From NCBI RefSeq assembly GCF_949987515.2, contig NC_082702.1:56265600-56329599 (forward strand): DNA of 64,000 bases, read 5' to 3'. Numbering within the stretch: the stretch's first letter is position 1; each line of letters opens with the position of its first letter. The stretch comes from Delphinus delphis. Its lineage: Eukaryota > Chordata > Mammalia > Artiodactyla > Delphinidae. This document shows positions 44,544 to 56,405 of the stretch, piece after piece. The translations under genes and the position numbers were made by a program. Below the pieces are notes generated by a model. That model had not been told where the DNA came from and searched no databases. It worked only from the letters and a program-made list of their open reading frames with translations.

Positions 44544-44599
44544 AGAACGCTCTTTCTTTATTCTCCACCTGGAAAAAATATCACTCCTTCTCCACAACC

Positions 44600-44775
44600 A
44601 GTGGTACTCAACTAGGAGTAATTTTGTTCCCAGGGGACATCTGGCAGTATCTGGAGCTATTTCTGGTTGTCATAAATTGACGGTGTGTGTTACTGGTCAA
44701 AGCTAGGGATGCCACTCAACATCCTAATGCACAGGACAGTCCCAAATGTGTCAACCAGGCTGAGGCTCAGCAAGC
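44600..44775 (+). mobile_element. MER20-like hAT element
   Basis: The text 'ggggacatctggcagtatct', 'ggagctatttctggttgtca', 'ctagggatgccactcaacat' and 'cctaatgcacaggacagtcc' matches MER20 in order. MER20 is a short non-autonomous Charlie relative of placental mammals. The right end near 44775 is approximate. Confidence 0.85.
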
Positions 44776-45094
44776 CTGCTCTAAGCCCATCAATGCCACG
44801 TGTCCTCAGAGAAGCCCCATCAGATCCCCAGGCATCAGTGTCCCACCCCTCTCCGGCCTGTGAAGCCAGCTGTGTGGGCAGCAGTTAGATGGGGATGAGT
44901 CCGTCTCCCTGCCTGGCCAGGAGCTCCCTGACGGCAGGGACTGTGTCCTCATTAGTGTCACCACAGGTTAACGCAGGGCCTGGGGCACAGGGGATCTTGG
45001 AAAATATTGGTGGACCAGAAATTGAGGATTCAATGTATGGCACTAATTAGACCAGGCAGGAATGTCAGGAAAACATGAACCCCTAACACCGTAG
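44776..45094. other. Old L2-like 3' sequence or unassigned
   Basis: The part 'ccctgacggcagggactgtg' at about 44928 with 'gcagggcctggggcacaggg' resembles the L2 3' end ('gagggcagggactgtgtctt...agcacagtgcctggcaca'). The span is otherwise unassigned. Confidence 0.5.
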
Positions 45095-45245
45095 CACAGT
45101 GAGGTGGTCAAAAGCACAGATTCTCTTGGGTTCAACTCCTAGGTTCTCCACTGACCAGCTGTGTGACCCTGGGCCGCTCACTTAACCTCTCTGTGCCTCA
45201 GTTATCTCATCTGTAGAATGGAGATGTTAGCAGTGTTCATCTGCA
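45095..45245 (+). mobile_element. MIR SINE
   Basis: It has 'gtggtcaaaagcacagattc', 'accagctgtgtgaccctggg' and 'cctctctgtgcctcagttat', a well-preserved MIR. Confidence 0.93.
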
Positions 45246-45994
45246 GTGGATTTAACACATGTCCACACATTCTCTGACCCTCCTCCCATGTGGAGGTGAA
45301 TCTGTCTCCTTCCCTTGAACCTGGGCTGGCTGCTGGCTGCCTCGGAGAAAAGAGCGCAGCGGAAGTGACGCTGGGTGACTTGGGGTCTGGGCTGGAAAAG
45401 GCCGTGTGGCTCTTGCCAGTTTTTCTTGGGACTCTTGCCCTGGAGCCTTCAGCACCATGGGAGAATCTGGCTACGCTGAGGCCTTACCAAGACGCCACCG
45501 ACCATTTTTTGGTACCACGTGCCATTCTGGGGGAGGCGTCCACACTCCTCGTGGGAGGCCAGGGCCTCCACGCCAGCCAGGACGACCAGCCTCAGTCCTG
45601 CCTGTGCCTACTGCAGCTCAGGTCCCCCGACCTTCGAGGTCCCTGTCCTCCGTCTGATAATAAGAGCTCTTAGGACCAAATGAGATAAAGCCCGGGAAGC
45701 TGGCAGCACAGCGCCCGGCCGGGAGGGAGTCCTGAGCAAACGCTGATGTTCACTGACTGTTCCCGAGGGGGACCTGCCCCACCTGGAAAGGTGAGGAGTC
45801 GGCGTCAGGTGAAGGCTCTTACGTGTCACTGTCCCCTCGTAGAGGAATCCCAGGGCCAGAGGGGCACGGGGGACGGGTCTGTAGTATCTGTGGGGTTCTT
45901 CTTCCCTTTGGGCAGAACGTGGGACAGGAAGCCAAGCTTCCGGATCCCGGGGGAAGGCCGGGCTTGCTGATGCCAATGGCAACGCCACGGAGGG
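45246..45994. other. Unassigned non-coding DNA
   Basis: No recognised repeat. A 318-codon minus-strand frame (45608-46564) begins beyond this stretch and crosses the MIR at 45995. It has no domain, so it is taken as chance. Confidence 0.4.
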
Positions 45995-46165
45995 CCTGAA
46001 GGGCACCAGTTCAGATCCAGCTCCGGGACCTTGGGCCGGGCACCCAGCCTCTCTGTGCCTCGGTGTTCCCTCCTGTACAGGGACAAAGGCGATCCCCCGG
46101 TGACTTCCTGGGTGTCTGTGAGGACCCAGGACGCGGTGTTGGAAAGGCTCTGAGCCCACGGACAA
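45995..46165 (+). mobile_element. MIR SINE fragment
   Basis: It has 'cagttcagatccagctccgg', 'cagcctctctgtgcctcggt' and 'ccctcctgtacagggacaaa' in MIR order. Confidence 0.75.
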
Positions 46166-47274
46166 GGCTCTTGCACTCGCATTTCCTCTGCACAGGGGGA
46201 GGCCAATGAGATCAGCCCCTTTGTTTCTAGGAAACGCATCTGCAACTGGTTCTAATAAAACCGGGGCAGCTGGGCCAGGAGGGCAGGAAGTGCAGAAGAG
46301 CCAGGGCTGCTCCCCTGAGCCCATGGGCCCGGTCACACCAGGGACCTCGGAGCCCCCTCCCAAGGACTTCGAGGCCAGATGTCTTCCTGAGCCGAGGTGG
46401 TCAGCAGCAGTCCTGGGGAGGGCGCCCAGACACGGGCACGCATGCGCTGTCTCACGTCTCTCTTCCTCACACTCCCCGCTTCCCACCTCTCCTGAGCCAG
46501 CTGCTGACATGGTGAGGAATTGCTCCCTAAGGCGGTTTGGAAATACACAAGGACGTGCTTCCACGGCAATAAATCACGCTTTATGTCCTCGGTCCTGCCG
46601 AGGATGCTTCAGATTGTGATGTTTTCTGGGGATGAAGTGAACCTGATGACAGGCACAGGGCTGGAGCTCCTGTGGTCAGGCTGGACTGGTGCGACCTCAT
46701 GGTCTCGGCCCTACAAAGGCGCCTTTCTCTGCAGGGCTGCGTAGGACGCTGGGAGGTTGACCTTGGAAGTGGCTTGAAGCATCAAGGTGCCTCTCTGCCT
46801 CTGAATTACCTCGAAGCACAATTGACCAGACACCCTACTGCCTGAGGGTTTTGGCAAATCGGCACTGGACCACCCACTTGTACAGAGGGTGTGAGTGTCC
46901 CATGAAGCCCCCTTTGAACTAATGGCAGAAACTGAGGGTGAATCCATGGGGACAGCCGAACCATTTTGATCCCAGTGATGTCTGGACGGGGCTGCCCCAC
47001 TGAGGTTCTCAAAAGTGTCGGCGCTCAGTCTTTCTCCCCACAATGTGGGTCTGATAGCACTGGGAGTGTGGCCAGCCTAGAGTGCAGAAGGACTCTGCGG
47101 CGAGATGCGCGGAGAGCAACCCCAGCTCTGACCTGGCTCGCGGACTCCTGCCCTTCACGGACGCCTGACCTCCTGGGCTCTAAGGTGAAAGGACCAGGGC
47201 CGGGATCCAGCGTTAACCAGCCCATAGAAGAGTGTCCAGTGTCTGCGATGGGCCTAGCACATCTCTGATCTATG
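46166..47274. other. Unassigned non-coding DNA
   Basis: No recognised repeat or gene ahead of the nested transposon stack. Confidence 0.45.
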
Positions 47275-48729
47275 ATACTATGATCAAGTGGTTTATTCCA
47301 GGAATGCAAGGTTGGTTAAACATATGAAAATAACCACATTAACAGAATAAGGGAGAAAAACCATATGGCTATTTGGATATATCCAGAAAAAAACACTTCA
47401 AAAATTCAGAACCAATTCATGATAAAAGCTCTCAGCAAACTAGGGATAGAGGAAATCTTCCTCAGCCTGATAAAGGGTCATGACTACATGAAAAACCTAC
47501 AGTTGACATCATGCTTAATAGTAAAGACTGAACACATTCCGCCTGAGGTCAGGAGTGAGGAAAAGATACCCACTGTGCCCATGTATATCGCACTTTGCCC
47601 TGGGGGTTCTGGCTAATAGGAGAAGGCAACAGAAGAAACGTTGATTGGAAACAAGGAAGGAAAATGACTGTCTTCATAGATGGCATCACTGTGTACACAC
47701 AGAATCCTAAGGAGTCTACAAAAAACTACCTGAAGTATTAAGTGAATGCAGTAAGCTAGCAATATACTAGGTCAATTTACCAAAATAAATTTAGTTGTGT
47801 TTCTACAGAGTAGCAATTGATAATTGGAAGATAAAAATTTTAAAGTACCATTTAAAATAATATCAAACCCATAACATATTTAAGAATAAATTACACCATA
47901 AAGTATTGCTAAGAGAAATTAAGGAAGACCTACATAGAGTGATATGCCACGTCTGTGGATCAAAAGAGTCACTGTATTTAGAAGACAATTTTCCCCAAAT
48001 GGACCATAGATTTAATGCAATCTTAATAAAATTCCAACGGGCTAAAAAAAGAAAGAAAGAAAGAAAGACATAAAGAAAGAAATTGACAAGCCAACTCTAA
48101 AACTTACACAGAAATGGAAAGAGCTTAAGATAAGAAAAACAATTTTGGAGAACAAGGATAAAATCGGAGAGAGTGTACGACCTGATTTCAAACCTTACTA
48201 TAAAGCTACAGTGGGACATCCCTGGTGGTGCAGTGGTTAAGAATCTACCTGCCAACGCAGGGCACATGCGTTTGAGCCCTGGTCCGGGAAGATCCCACAT
48301 GCCGTGGAGCAACTAAGCCCATGCGCCACAACTACTGAGCCCGCACTCCTAGAGCCTGTGTGCCACAACTACTGAAGCCTGAGCGCCTAGAGCCCGTGCT
48401 CTGCAACAAGAGAAGCCACCTCAATGAGAAGCCGCACACCGCAACGAAGAGTAGCCCCTGCTCGCCGCAACTAGAGAAAGCCCGCGTGCAGCAACAAAGA
48501 CCCAATGCAGCCAAAAATAAACAAATAAATAAATTTATATATATTAAAAAAAAAGCTACAGTACTTGGGACAGTGTGGGATTGGCACAAGGACGCTTATA
48601 GATCAATGGAACAGAAGAGAGCCCACTCACTGATCTGCATCCGTGTGGTCAGTTGATTCTCGACAACGGTGCCAATGAAAATCAAGGAAAGGATAGTGTT
48701 TTCAAGAACCTGTGCTGGAATGGATATCC
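47275..48729 (+). mobile_element. Old L1 ORF2 fragment, left part of nested host element
   Basis: The text 'gatcaagtggtttattccag', 'ggttggttaaacatatgaaa', 'accaattcatgataaaagct' and 'gataattggaagataaaaat' is the reverse-transcriptase region of an old L1. A short (GAAA)n lies at 48048-48082. It is split by a CHR-1 SINE (48213-48551) and then by a Charlie element. It continues at 55187. Confidence 0.92.
48213..48551 (+). mobile_element. CHR-1-type SINE, sense
   Basis: Head 'gggacatccctggtggtgca', B box 'gtttgagccc', 'ccacaactactgagcccgca' body units and (AAAT)n/A tail. A perfect 11-bp target-site duplication, aaagctacagt, lies at 48202-48212 and 48552-48562. It is inserted in the old L1. Confidence 0.95.
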
Positions 48730-48737
48730 ATATGGAC

Positions 48738-48845
48738 CACTGCTGCCCATCAGAAATATAATGCAAGCTAAACAGGTAATTTTAAGTTCCTGGTGGTCAT
48801 GTTAAAAAAGTAAAAGGAAATAAGGGAAATTAATAATATACTTTA
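48738..48845 (+). mobile_element. Charlie-type hAT element, left arm
   Basis: The arm starts 'cactgctgcccatcagaaat' (terminal repeat like cagngctgtccaatagaa) and continues 'aatataatgcaagctaaaca' and 'gtggtcatgttaaaaaagta'. The 8 bases before it (atatggac, 48730-48737) match those after the right arm (ctatggac, 55179-55186) at 7 of 8, as expected for a hAT target-site duplication. Confidence 0.9.
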
Positions 48846-48855
48846 GAGGCGGAGT

Positions 48856-48866
48856 CAAGATGGCGG
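48856..48866 (+). promoter_or_regulatory. YY1-like site at the L1 5' end
   Basis: The sequence caagatggcgg, within 25 bases of the L1 start, matches the YY1 core CAAGATGGCGGC apart from the last base. A YY1 site at this place is known to fix the start of transcription in human L1. Whether it works here is not shown by the sequence. Confidence 0.6.
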
Positions 48867-49803
48867 TGTGGGAAGACTTGGAGTTAGCATCTCCCCACAA
48901 ATAGGGCTCCTGCCACGGCTGGGGGGGACTCTGACGCCCAAGGAGATGGGAGGAACTCCAAAGTGAACCAGTAGGACGTGGGGGAACTGAGGGGGGAGGA
49001 GAAGTGGAGGCCAGACAGGATCAGCACCCCTGAGGCGGGGGAGGCCAGGAGAGGCAGGCGGGAGGGGCCCTCCTAGACCAGAGGAGCAGGAGGGAGAGGA
49101 GGGCGTTTGCCCCGCCCACTCGGCCCGGTGAGCCTGCTGGGCTCCCAGATGAGGTCCCCACCCTCTGAGACCAGGGCTGGGGGGCACGCCTGGGCCCCGT
49201 CTGTTCCTTGAGCCTAAGCCCCACCTCCCACAGCCCCTAGGGCCTTTTCCCGTCCTGTGGGTCCTGAGCATTGACCTCGCCCACCACCCAAACCTCACCC
49301 TTGCTTAGGCCCCATCCTCCACAGCCAAGGCCTTCCCCCCCCCCCTTTTTTTTTTCTTTTCCCTCTTACTCTTTCTTACTATTGTGGTACCGATGTGCCT
49401 TCTGGTTGTTGATTCATCTGTATTTTTATTTTTATATCCTTCCTAACATATCTGTTAGTTTCCTAGTCTAATTTTATTTTTTACTTTGTTATTGTGCTTT
49501 TATTTTTTTTTGCCGCCCCACGCGGCTTGCGGGATCCTGGTTCATGAGCTCGGGGTTGGGCCAAAGCTCCTGCAGTGGGAGCTCTGTGTCGGAACCACTG
49601 GACTAACAGAGAACCTCAGACCCCAGGGAATGCTCATCGGAGTGAGGTCTCACGGAGGTCCTCATCTCGGCACCAAGATCCATCCCTACCCAACAGCCTA
49701 CAAACTCCAGTGTTGGAAGCCTCAGGCCAAACAACCAGTAAGACAGGAACACAATCCCACTCATTAAAAAAAAAAAAAAAAAAAAATGAGACGGTAAAAA
49801 AAT

Positions 49804-50690
49804 ATGCCACTGATGAAGGAGCAAGGTAAAAACCTACAAGACCAAATAAATAAAGAGGAAATAGGCAGTCTACCTGAAAAAGAATTCAGAGTAACAATAG
49901 TAAAGATGATCCAGAATCTCGGAAATAGAATGGAGGCACGGATTGAGAAAATACAAGAAATGTTTAACAAAGATCTAGAAGAACTAAAGAACAAACAAAC
50001 AGAGAGGAACTACACAATAACTGAAATGAAAAATACACTAGAAGGAATCAATAACAGAATAACTGAGGCAGAAGAACGAATAAGTGAGCTGGAAGACAAA
50101 ATGGTGGAAATAACTGCCAAGGGGCAGAATAAAGAAAAAAGAATGAAAAGAATTGAAGACAGTCTCAGAGATCTCTGGGACAACACTAAATGCACCAACA
50201 TTCAAATTATAGGGGTCCCAGAAGAAGAAGAGAAAAAGAAAGGGTCTGAGAAAATATTTGAAGAGATTATAGTTGAAAACGTCCTTAATATGGGAAAGGA
50301 AATAGTCACCCAAGTCCAGGAAGCACAGGGAGTCCCATACAGGATAAACCCTAGGAAAAATACACCAAGACACATATTAATCAAACTAACAAAAATTAAA
50401 TTCACAGAAAAAATATTAAAAGCAGCAAGGGAAAACAACAAATAATGTAAAAAGGAATCCCCATAATGTTATCAGCTGATCTTTCAGTGGAAACTCTGCA
50501 GGCCAGAAAGGAGTGGCAGGATATACTTAAAGTGATGAAAGAGAAAAACCTACAACCAAGATTACTGTACCCAGCAAGGATCTCATTCAGATTTGATGGA
50601 GAAGTCAAAAGCTTTTCAGACAAGCAAAAGCTAACAGAATTCAGCACCACCAAACCAGCTTTACAACAAATGCTAAAGAATCTTCTCTAA
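49804..50690 (+). pseudogene. L1 ORF1 (RNA-binding protein), frameshifted
   Basis: ORF1 protein of L1 is a trimeric RNA-binding chaperone that coats L1 RNA. From 49804 an open frame of 213 codons shows a heptad-rich coiled coil (about residues 35-110), then an RRM-like part with 'IIGVPE' (about 135-140). It stops at 50445. The C-terminal domain continues in another frame at 50466-50690 (75 codons, with 'LQARKEW'). The shift lies at about 50440-50455 and is consistent with two single-base insertions, one of them in an A run. Confidence 0.93.
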
Positions 50691-50744
50691 GCGGGAAACA
50701 CAAGAGAAGAAAAAGACAAAAACAAACACAAAACAATTAAGAAA

Positions 50745-53700
50745 ATGGTAATAGGAACATACATATCGATAATAACCTTGAATGTAAATGGATTAAATGC
50801 CCCAACCAAAAGACACAGACTGGCTGAATGGATACAAAAACAAGACTCATATATATGCTGTCTACAAGAGACCCATTTCAGACCTAGGGATAAACACAGA
50901 CTGAAAGTGAGGGGATGAAAAAAGATTTTCCATGCAAATGGAAATCAAAAGAAAGCTGGAGTAGCAATACTCATATCAGATAAAATAGAGTTTAAAATAA
51001 AGAATGTTACAAGAGACAAGGAAGGACACTACATAATGATCAAGGGGTCAATCAAAGAAGAAGATATAACAATTATAAATATATATGCACCCAACGTAGG
51101 AGCACCTCAAGACATAAGGTAACTGCTAACAGCTATAAAAGAGGAAATCAACAGTAACACAATAATAGTAGGGAACTTTAACACCTCAGTTACACCAGTG
51201 GACAGATCATCCAGACAGAAAATTAATAAGGAAACACAAGCTTTAAATGATACAATAGACCAGATAGATTTAATTGATATTTATAGGACATTCGACCCGA
51301 AAACAGCAGATTACACTTTCTTCTCAAGTGTTCATGGAACATTCTCCAGGATAGATCACATCAAGTCAAGCCTCAGTAAATTTAAGAAAACTGATATCAT
51401 ATCAAGCATCTTTTCCAACCACAATGCTATGAGATCAGAAATCAATTACAGGGAAAATAATGTAAAAAAACACAAACACATGGAGGCTACACAATATGTT
51501 ACTAAATAACCAAGAGATCACTGAAGAAATCAAAGAATACCTAGAGACAAATGACAATGAAAACACGATGATCCAAAACCTATGGGATGCAGCAAAAGCA
51601 GCTCTAAGAGGGAATTTTATAGCTATACAAGCCTACCTCAAGAAACAAGAAAAATCTCAAATAAACAATCTAACCTTACACCTAAAGGAACTAGAGAAAG
51701 AAGAACAAAGAAAACTCAAAGTTAGTAGAAGGAAAGAAATCATAAAGATCAGAGCAGAAATAAATGAAATAGAAACAAAGAAAACAATAGCAAAAATCAA
51801 TAAAACTAAAAGCTGGTTCTTTGAGACGGTAAACAAAATTGATAAACCTTCAGCCAGATGCATCAAGAAAAAGAGGGAGAGGACTCAAATCCATAAAATT
51901 AGAAATGAAAAAGGAGAAGTTACAATGGACACCATAGAAATACAAAGCATCATAAGAGACTACTACAAGCAACTCTATGCCAATAAAATGGACAACCTGG
52001 AAGAAATGGACAATTCTTGGAATTCAGGTAAAACTTTCCAAGACTGAACCAGGAAGAAATAGAAAATATGAACAGACCAATCACAAGTCATGAAATTGAA
52101 ACTGTGATTAAAAATCTTCCAACAAAAGTCCAGGACCAGATGGCTTCACGGGTGAATTCTATCAAACATTTAGAGAAGAACTAACACCCATCCTTCTCAA
52201 ACTCTTCCAAAAAATTGCAGAGGAAGGAACACTCCCAAACTCATTCTATGAGGCCACCAATACCCTGATACCACAACCAGACAGAGATACTACAAAAAAA
52301 GAAAACTACCGACCAATATCACTGATGAATACTGAGATGCAAAAATCCTCAACAAAATACTAGGAAGCAGAATCCAACAACACGTTAAAAGGATCATACA
52401 CCATGATCAAGTGGGATTTATCCCAGGGATGCAACGATTCTTCAATATACACAAATCAATCAATGTGACACACCATATTAACAAACTGAAGAATAAAAAT
52501 AATATGATTATCTCAATAGATGCAGAAAAAGCTTTTGACAAAATTCAACACAAATTTATGATAAAAAATCTCCAGAAAGTGGGCATAGAGGGAACCTACC
52601 TCAACACAATAAAGCCCATATATGACAAACCCTCAGCAAACATCATTCTCAATGGTGAAAACTGAAAGCGTTTCCTCTAAGATCAGGAACAAGACAAGGA
52701 TGTCTACTCTCACCACTATTATTCAACATAGTTTTGGACGTCTTAACCATGGCAGTCATAGAAGAAAAAAGTAATAAAAGGAATACAAATTGGAAAAGAA
52801 GAAGTAAAACTGTCACTGTTCGCTGATGACATGATACTATACATAGAAAATCCTAAAGATGCCACAGAAAACTACTAAAACTAATCAATGAATTTGGTAA
52901 GGTTGCAGGATACAAAATTAATGCACAGAAATCTCTGGCATTCCTATACACCAACAATGAAAAATCAGAGAAATTAAGGAAACACTCCCATTTATCACTG
53001 CAACAAAAAGAATAAAATACCTAGGAATAAACCTGCCTAAGGAGGTGAAAGACTGGTACTCAGAAAACTGTAAAACACTGATGAAAGAAATCAAAGATGA
53101 CATAAACAGGTGGAGAAATATGCCATCTTCTTGGATTGGAAGAATCAATATTGTGAAAATGACTATACTACCCAAAGCAATCTACAGATTCAGGGCAGTC
53201 TCTATCAAACTACCAACGGCATTCTTCACAGAATTAGAACAAAAAATTTTAACAATTCGTATGGAAACAAAAAAGACCCCGAATAACCAAAGCAATCTTG
53301 AGAAAGCAAAACAGAGTTGGAGGAATCAGGCTCCCTGACCTCAAACTATACCACAAAGCTACAGTAATCAAGACAGTATGGTACTGGCACAAAAACAGAA
53401 ATATAGATCAATGGTACAGGATAGAATGCCCAGAGATAAACCCCCACACATATGGGCACCTAATTTATGACAAAGGAGGCGAGAACATACAATGGAGAAT
53501 AGACAGCCTGTTCAATAAGTGGTGCTGGGAAAATTGGACAGCTACATGTAAAAGAATGAAAATTGGAACACTCCCTAACACCATATACAAAAATAAACAT
53601 GGATTAAAGGCTTAAATATAAGACCAGACACTATAAAACTCTTAGAGGAAAACATAGGAAAATACTCTTTGACATAAACCACAGCAAGATCTTTTTTGAC

Positions 53701-54528
53701 CCACCTCCTAGCGTAATGGAAATAAAAACAAAAATAAACAAATGGGACTTAATTAAAAGCTTTTATACAGCAAAGGAAACCATAAACAAGACAAAAAGAC
53801 AACCCTCAGAGCAGGAGAAAATATTTGCAAATGAAACAACAGACAAGGGATTAATCTCCAAAATATACAAACAGCTCATGGAGTTCAATATCAAAAAAAC
53901 CAAACAGACCTGCTAAAAAATGGGCAGAAGACCTAAATAGACATTTCACCAAGGAAGACATACAGATGGCCAAGAAGCACATGAAAAGATGCTCAACATC
54001 ACTAATTATTAGAGAAATGCAAATCAAAACTACAGTGAGATATCACCTCATGCTGGTCAGATGGACATTATCAAAAAATCTAAGAAACAATAAATGCTGG
54101 ATAGGGTGTGGTGAAAGGGAACCCTCCTGCACTGTTGGTGGGAATATAAATTGATACAACCACTATGGAAAACAGTATGGAGGTTCCTTAAAAAACTAAA
54201 AATAGAACTACCATACGACCCAGCAATCCCACTATTGGGCATATACCCTGAGAAAACCATAATTCAAAAAGACACATGCACCCCAATGTTCACTGCAGCA
54301 CTATTTACCATAGCCAGGTCATGGAAGCAACCTAAGTGTCCATTGACAGATGAATGGCTAAAGAAGATGTGGCACATACATACAATGGAATATTACTCAG
54401 CCATAAAAAGAAATGAAATTGAGTTATTTGTAGTGAAGTGGATGGACCTAGAGTCTGTCATACGGAATGAAGTAAGTCAGAAAGAGAAAAACAAATACTG
54501 TATGCTAACGCATATATATGGAATCTAA
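50745..54528 (+). pseudogene. L1 ORF2 (endonuclease/reverse transcriptase), multiply broken
   Basis: ORF2 protein nicks DNA and copies L1 RNA at the nick. The ATG at 50745 opens an endonuclease start ('LNVNGLN'). A TGA at 50916-50918 and a TAA at 51120-51122 stop it in frame. The endonuclease 'GDFN' motif reads GNFN (codon aac at 51174-51176), changing a catalytic aspartate. Frame changes follow near 51440-51490, 52020-52040 and several later places. The RT region still shows '[13 protein letters not shown]' (about 52515-52550) and 'FADDM' (52819-52833). The last frame ends at 54528. Confidence 0.95.
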
Positions 54529-54891
54529 AAAAAAAAAAAAGGTACTGATGAACCTAGTTGCAGGGCAGGAGTAAAGAGGTAGACATGGAGAATGGACTTG
54601 AGGACATTGTGTGGTAGGAAAAGCAGGGGCGAAGTGACAGTGGCATCAACGTACATACACTACCGCATGTAAAATAGTTGACTGGTGGGAACCAGCAGCA
54701 TAGCACAGGGAGATCAGCTCGGTGCTTTGTGATGACCTAGAGGGGTGGGATAGGGAGGGTGGGAGGGAGGCTCAAGAGGGAGGGGATATGGGGACATGTG
54801 TATGCATACGGCTGATTTGCTTTGCTGTGTAACAGAAACTAACACAGTATTGTGAAGCAATTATACTCCAATTAAGATCTACTAAATATAT
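54529..54891 (+). other. L1 3' UTR with G-rich tract
   Basis: An A run at 54527-54540 follows the ORF2 stop. A polypurine, G-rich block at 54742-54793 (for example 'gggtgggatagggagggtgg') lies before the end 'caattatactccaattaaga'. G-rich polypurine tracts are a known feature of L1 3' UTRs and can form G-quadruplexes. Confidence 0.85.
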
Positions 54892-54991
54892 ATATATATA
54901 TACATATATATATACATACATATATATACACACACATATATGTATATATATGTGTGTGTATATATATGTATGTGTATATATATATATATAT
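54886..54991. repeat. (TA)n/(TACA)n repeat at the L1 tail
   Basis: About 105 bases of TA units mixed with TACA and TGTG units. It sits where the L1 poly-A tail should be, so it probably grew from the tail. Confidence 0.93.
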
Positions 54992-55178
54992 AAAACTTAA
55001 CCCAATATATCCAAAACCGCGTCATTTCAACATTGACACTTTACATTTTCTTTTGGTCCCAAGTCTTCGAAATCTGGTGTATGTTTTATGGTTACAACAC
55101 ATCTCAATCCAGACTAGCCACATCTTCAGGGCACAAGAGCTACCTGTGGTCAGTGGCTACCATTCTGTACAATGCACA
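54992..55178 (+). mobile_element. Charlie-type hAT element, right arm
   Basis: The text 'ttaacccaatatatccaaaa', 'gtcttcgaaatctggtgtat', 'cacatctcaatccagactag' and 'gtcagtggctaccattctgt' continues the left arm at 48738 in the consensus order. It ends at 55178, just before the second copy of the 8-bp target-site duplication. Confidence 0.92.
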
Positions 55179-55186
55179 CTATGGAC

Positions 55187-56405
55187 AAAAACAGTACCCT
55201 GAACATTGTCTCACACCATTTATAAAATTAAGTTGAAATGGATCATCGACCTACGTATAAAAGCCAAAACTATAAAACTTCAAGAAGAAAACACAAGAGA
55301 CTATCTTTATAACCTTGGGACAGTCAAAGATTTCTTAGATAAGGCACAAAAAGCATAAACCATAAAAGAAAAACACTGATAAGTGAACTTAATCAAAATT
55401 TTAAACTTATGTTCTTCAGAAAACAAAAAAGCCTATGTCAGTCCCTGACTGGGAGAAAATATTCACAATGTATATATTTAATGAAGGACTTGTATCCAGT
55501 AATATGAAAAAAAAAAACGAACCCAAACCAAAAACCTGTTACGCTGAATAATAAGCCAACAGCACCACGAAAAAACGGAAGAATTATTAGAGGTGTGTGA
55601 AGGTATCGGCACACAAAACGATGTATGAAAGGTCGATAAACACAATAAAGATGTTCAGCCTCACTAGTTATCAGGGAAATGCAAATTAAAACCACAATGA
55701 GATACAACCCATTAAGATAGCTAATAATACCAACGACTGGCAAAGACTGGAACAACTAGAACTTCTGTTGCTGATGGGCGTGTGCAATTATATAGTAACT
55801 GTGGAAAACAGTTTCATAATTTCTTACAGAACCAAGCTTACATTTACCATGTGACCCAATAATTCCACTCCTATGCATTTTCCCCCCAAGAGAAATGGAA
55901 ACAGAGGACCACAGAAATACTTGAACAACAATGCTCACCATCACTTTGTAATTGTATCCCCAAACTGGAAACAATCTACACGCCCATGAAGAGGTAAATG
56001 GATAAATAAAGTACGGCAAGTCCATACAGTGGAATACTACTCAGCTTTAAAAGGGAAAAAACCCCGACTGATACATGTGGGTGAATCTCAAAAACATTAT
56101 GCTGAGTGAAAGAGGGCGTACACAGAAGAGAACGTACAGTATGATTCCCCTTATATGAAACTCTAGAAAAGACAAATCTCATTTAGCCACCGAAAGCAGA
56201 TCAACGGTTGTTTGGAGCCAGGATTGGGGGAGGGGGCAAGGATTGCCTGAAGAGGGGCTCAAGGGAAATTGTTTTGGGTGATGATGGGATGTTCTATATC
56301 TTGTTCGTGGTGGTATTTACATGGATGGCATGAATTTTTCGAAATTTGTGGAAACATACACTTAAAATGAATGCTTTTCATTGTACACAAATTCTACCTT
56401 TAAGA
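55187..56405 (+). mobile_element. Old L1 fragment, right part of nested host element
   Basis: It resumes the old L1 exactly where the left part stopped ('...ggatatccatatggac' then 'aaaaacagtaccctgaacat') and runs through 'atcgacctacgtataaaagc', 'gagatacaacccattaagat', 'ccaaactggaaacaatctac' and 'cattatgctgagtgaaagag' to the L1 3' region near 56405. Confidence 0.92.

Larger units (their letters stand above)
48846..54891 (+). mobile_element. Nearly full-length LINE-1 (dead)
   Basis: The element starts 'gaggcggagtcaagatggcg' and holds a 5' UTR (48846-49803), ORF1 and ORF2 remnants, and a 3' UTR that ends near 54891 in A/T-rich sequence. It lies between the two arms of a Charlie element, so it inserted into that transposon. 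It is about 6 kb, the usual size of a mammalian L1. Both reading frames are broken. The target-site duplication is blurred by the TA repeat at its 3' end. Confidence 0.95.

Noticed and set aside
45608..46564. 318-codon minus-strand open frame as a gene
   Set aside because: It runs through a MIR and has no recognisable motif or splice context.
50745..54528. Active L1 ORF2
   Set aside because: Two early in-frame stops, several frame changes and a changed catalytic residue.
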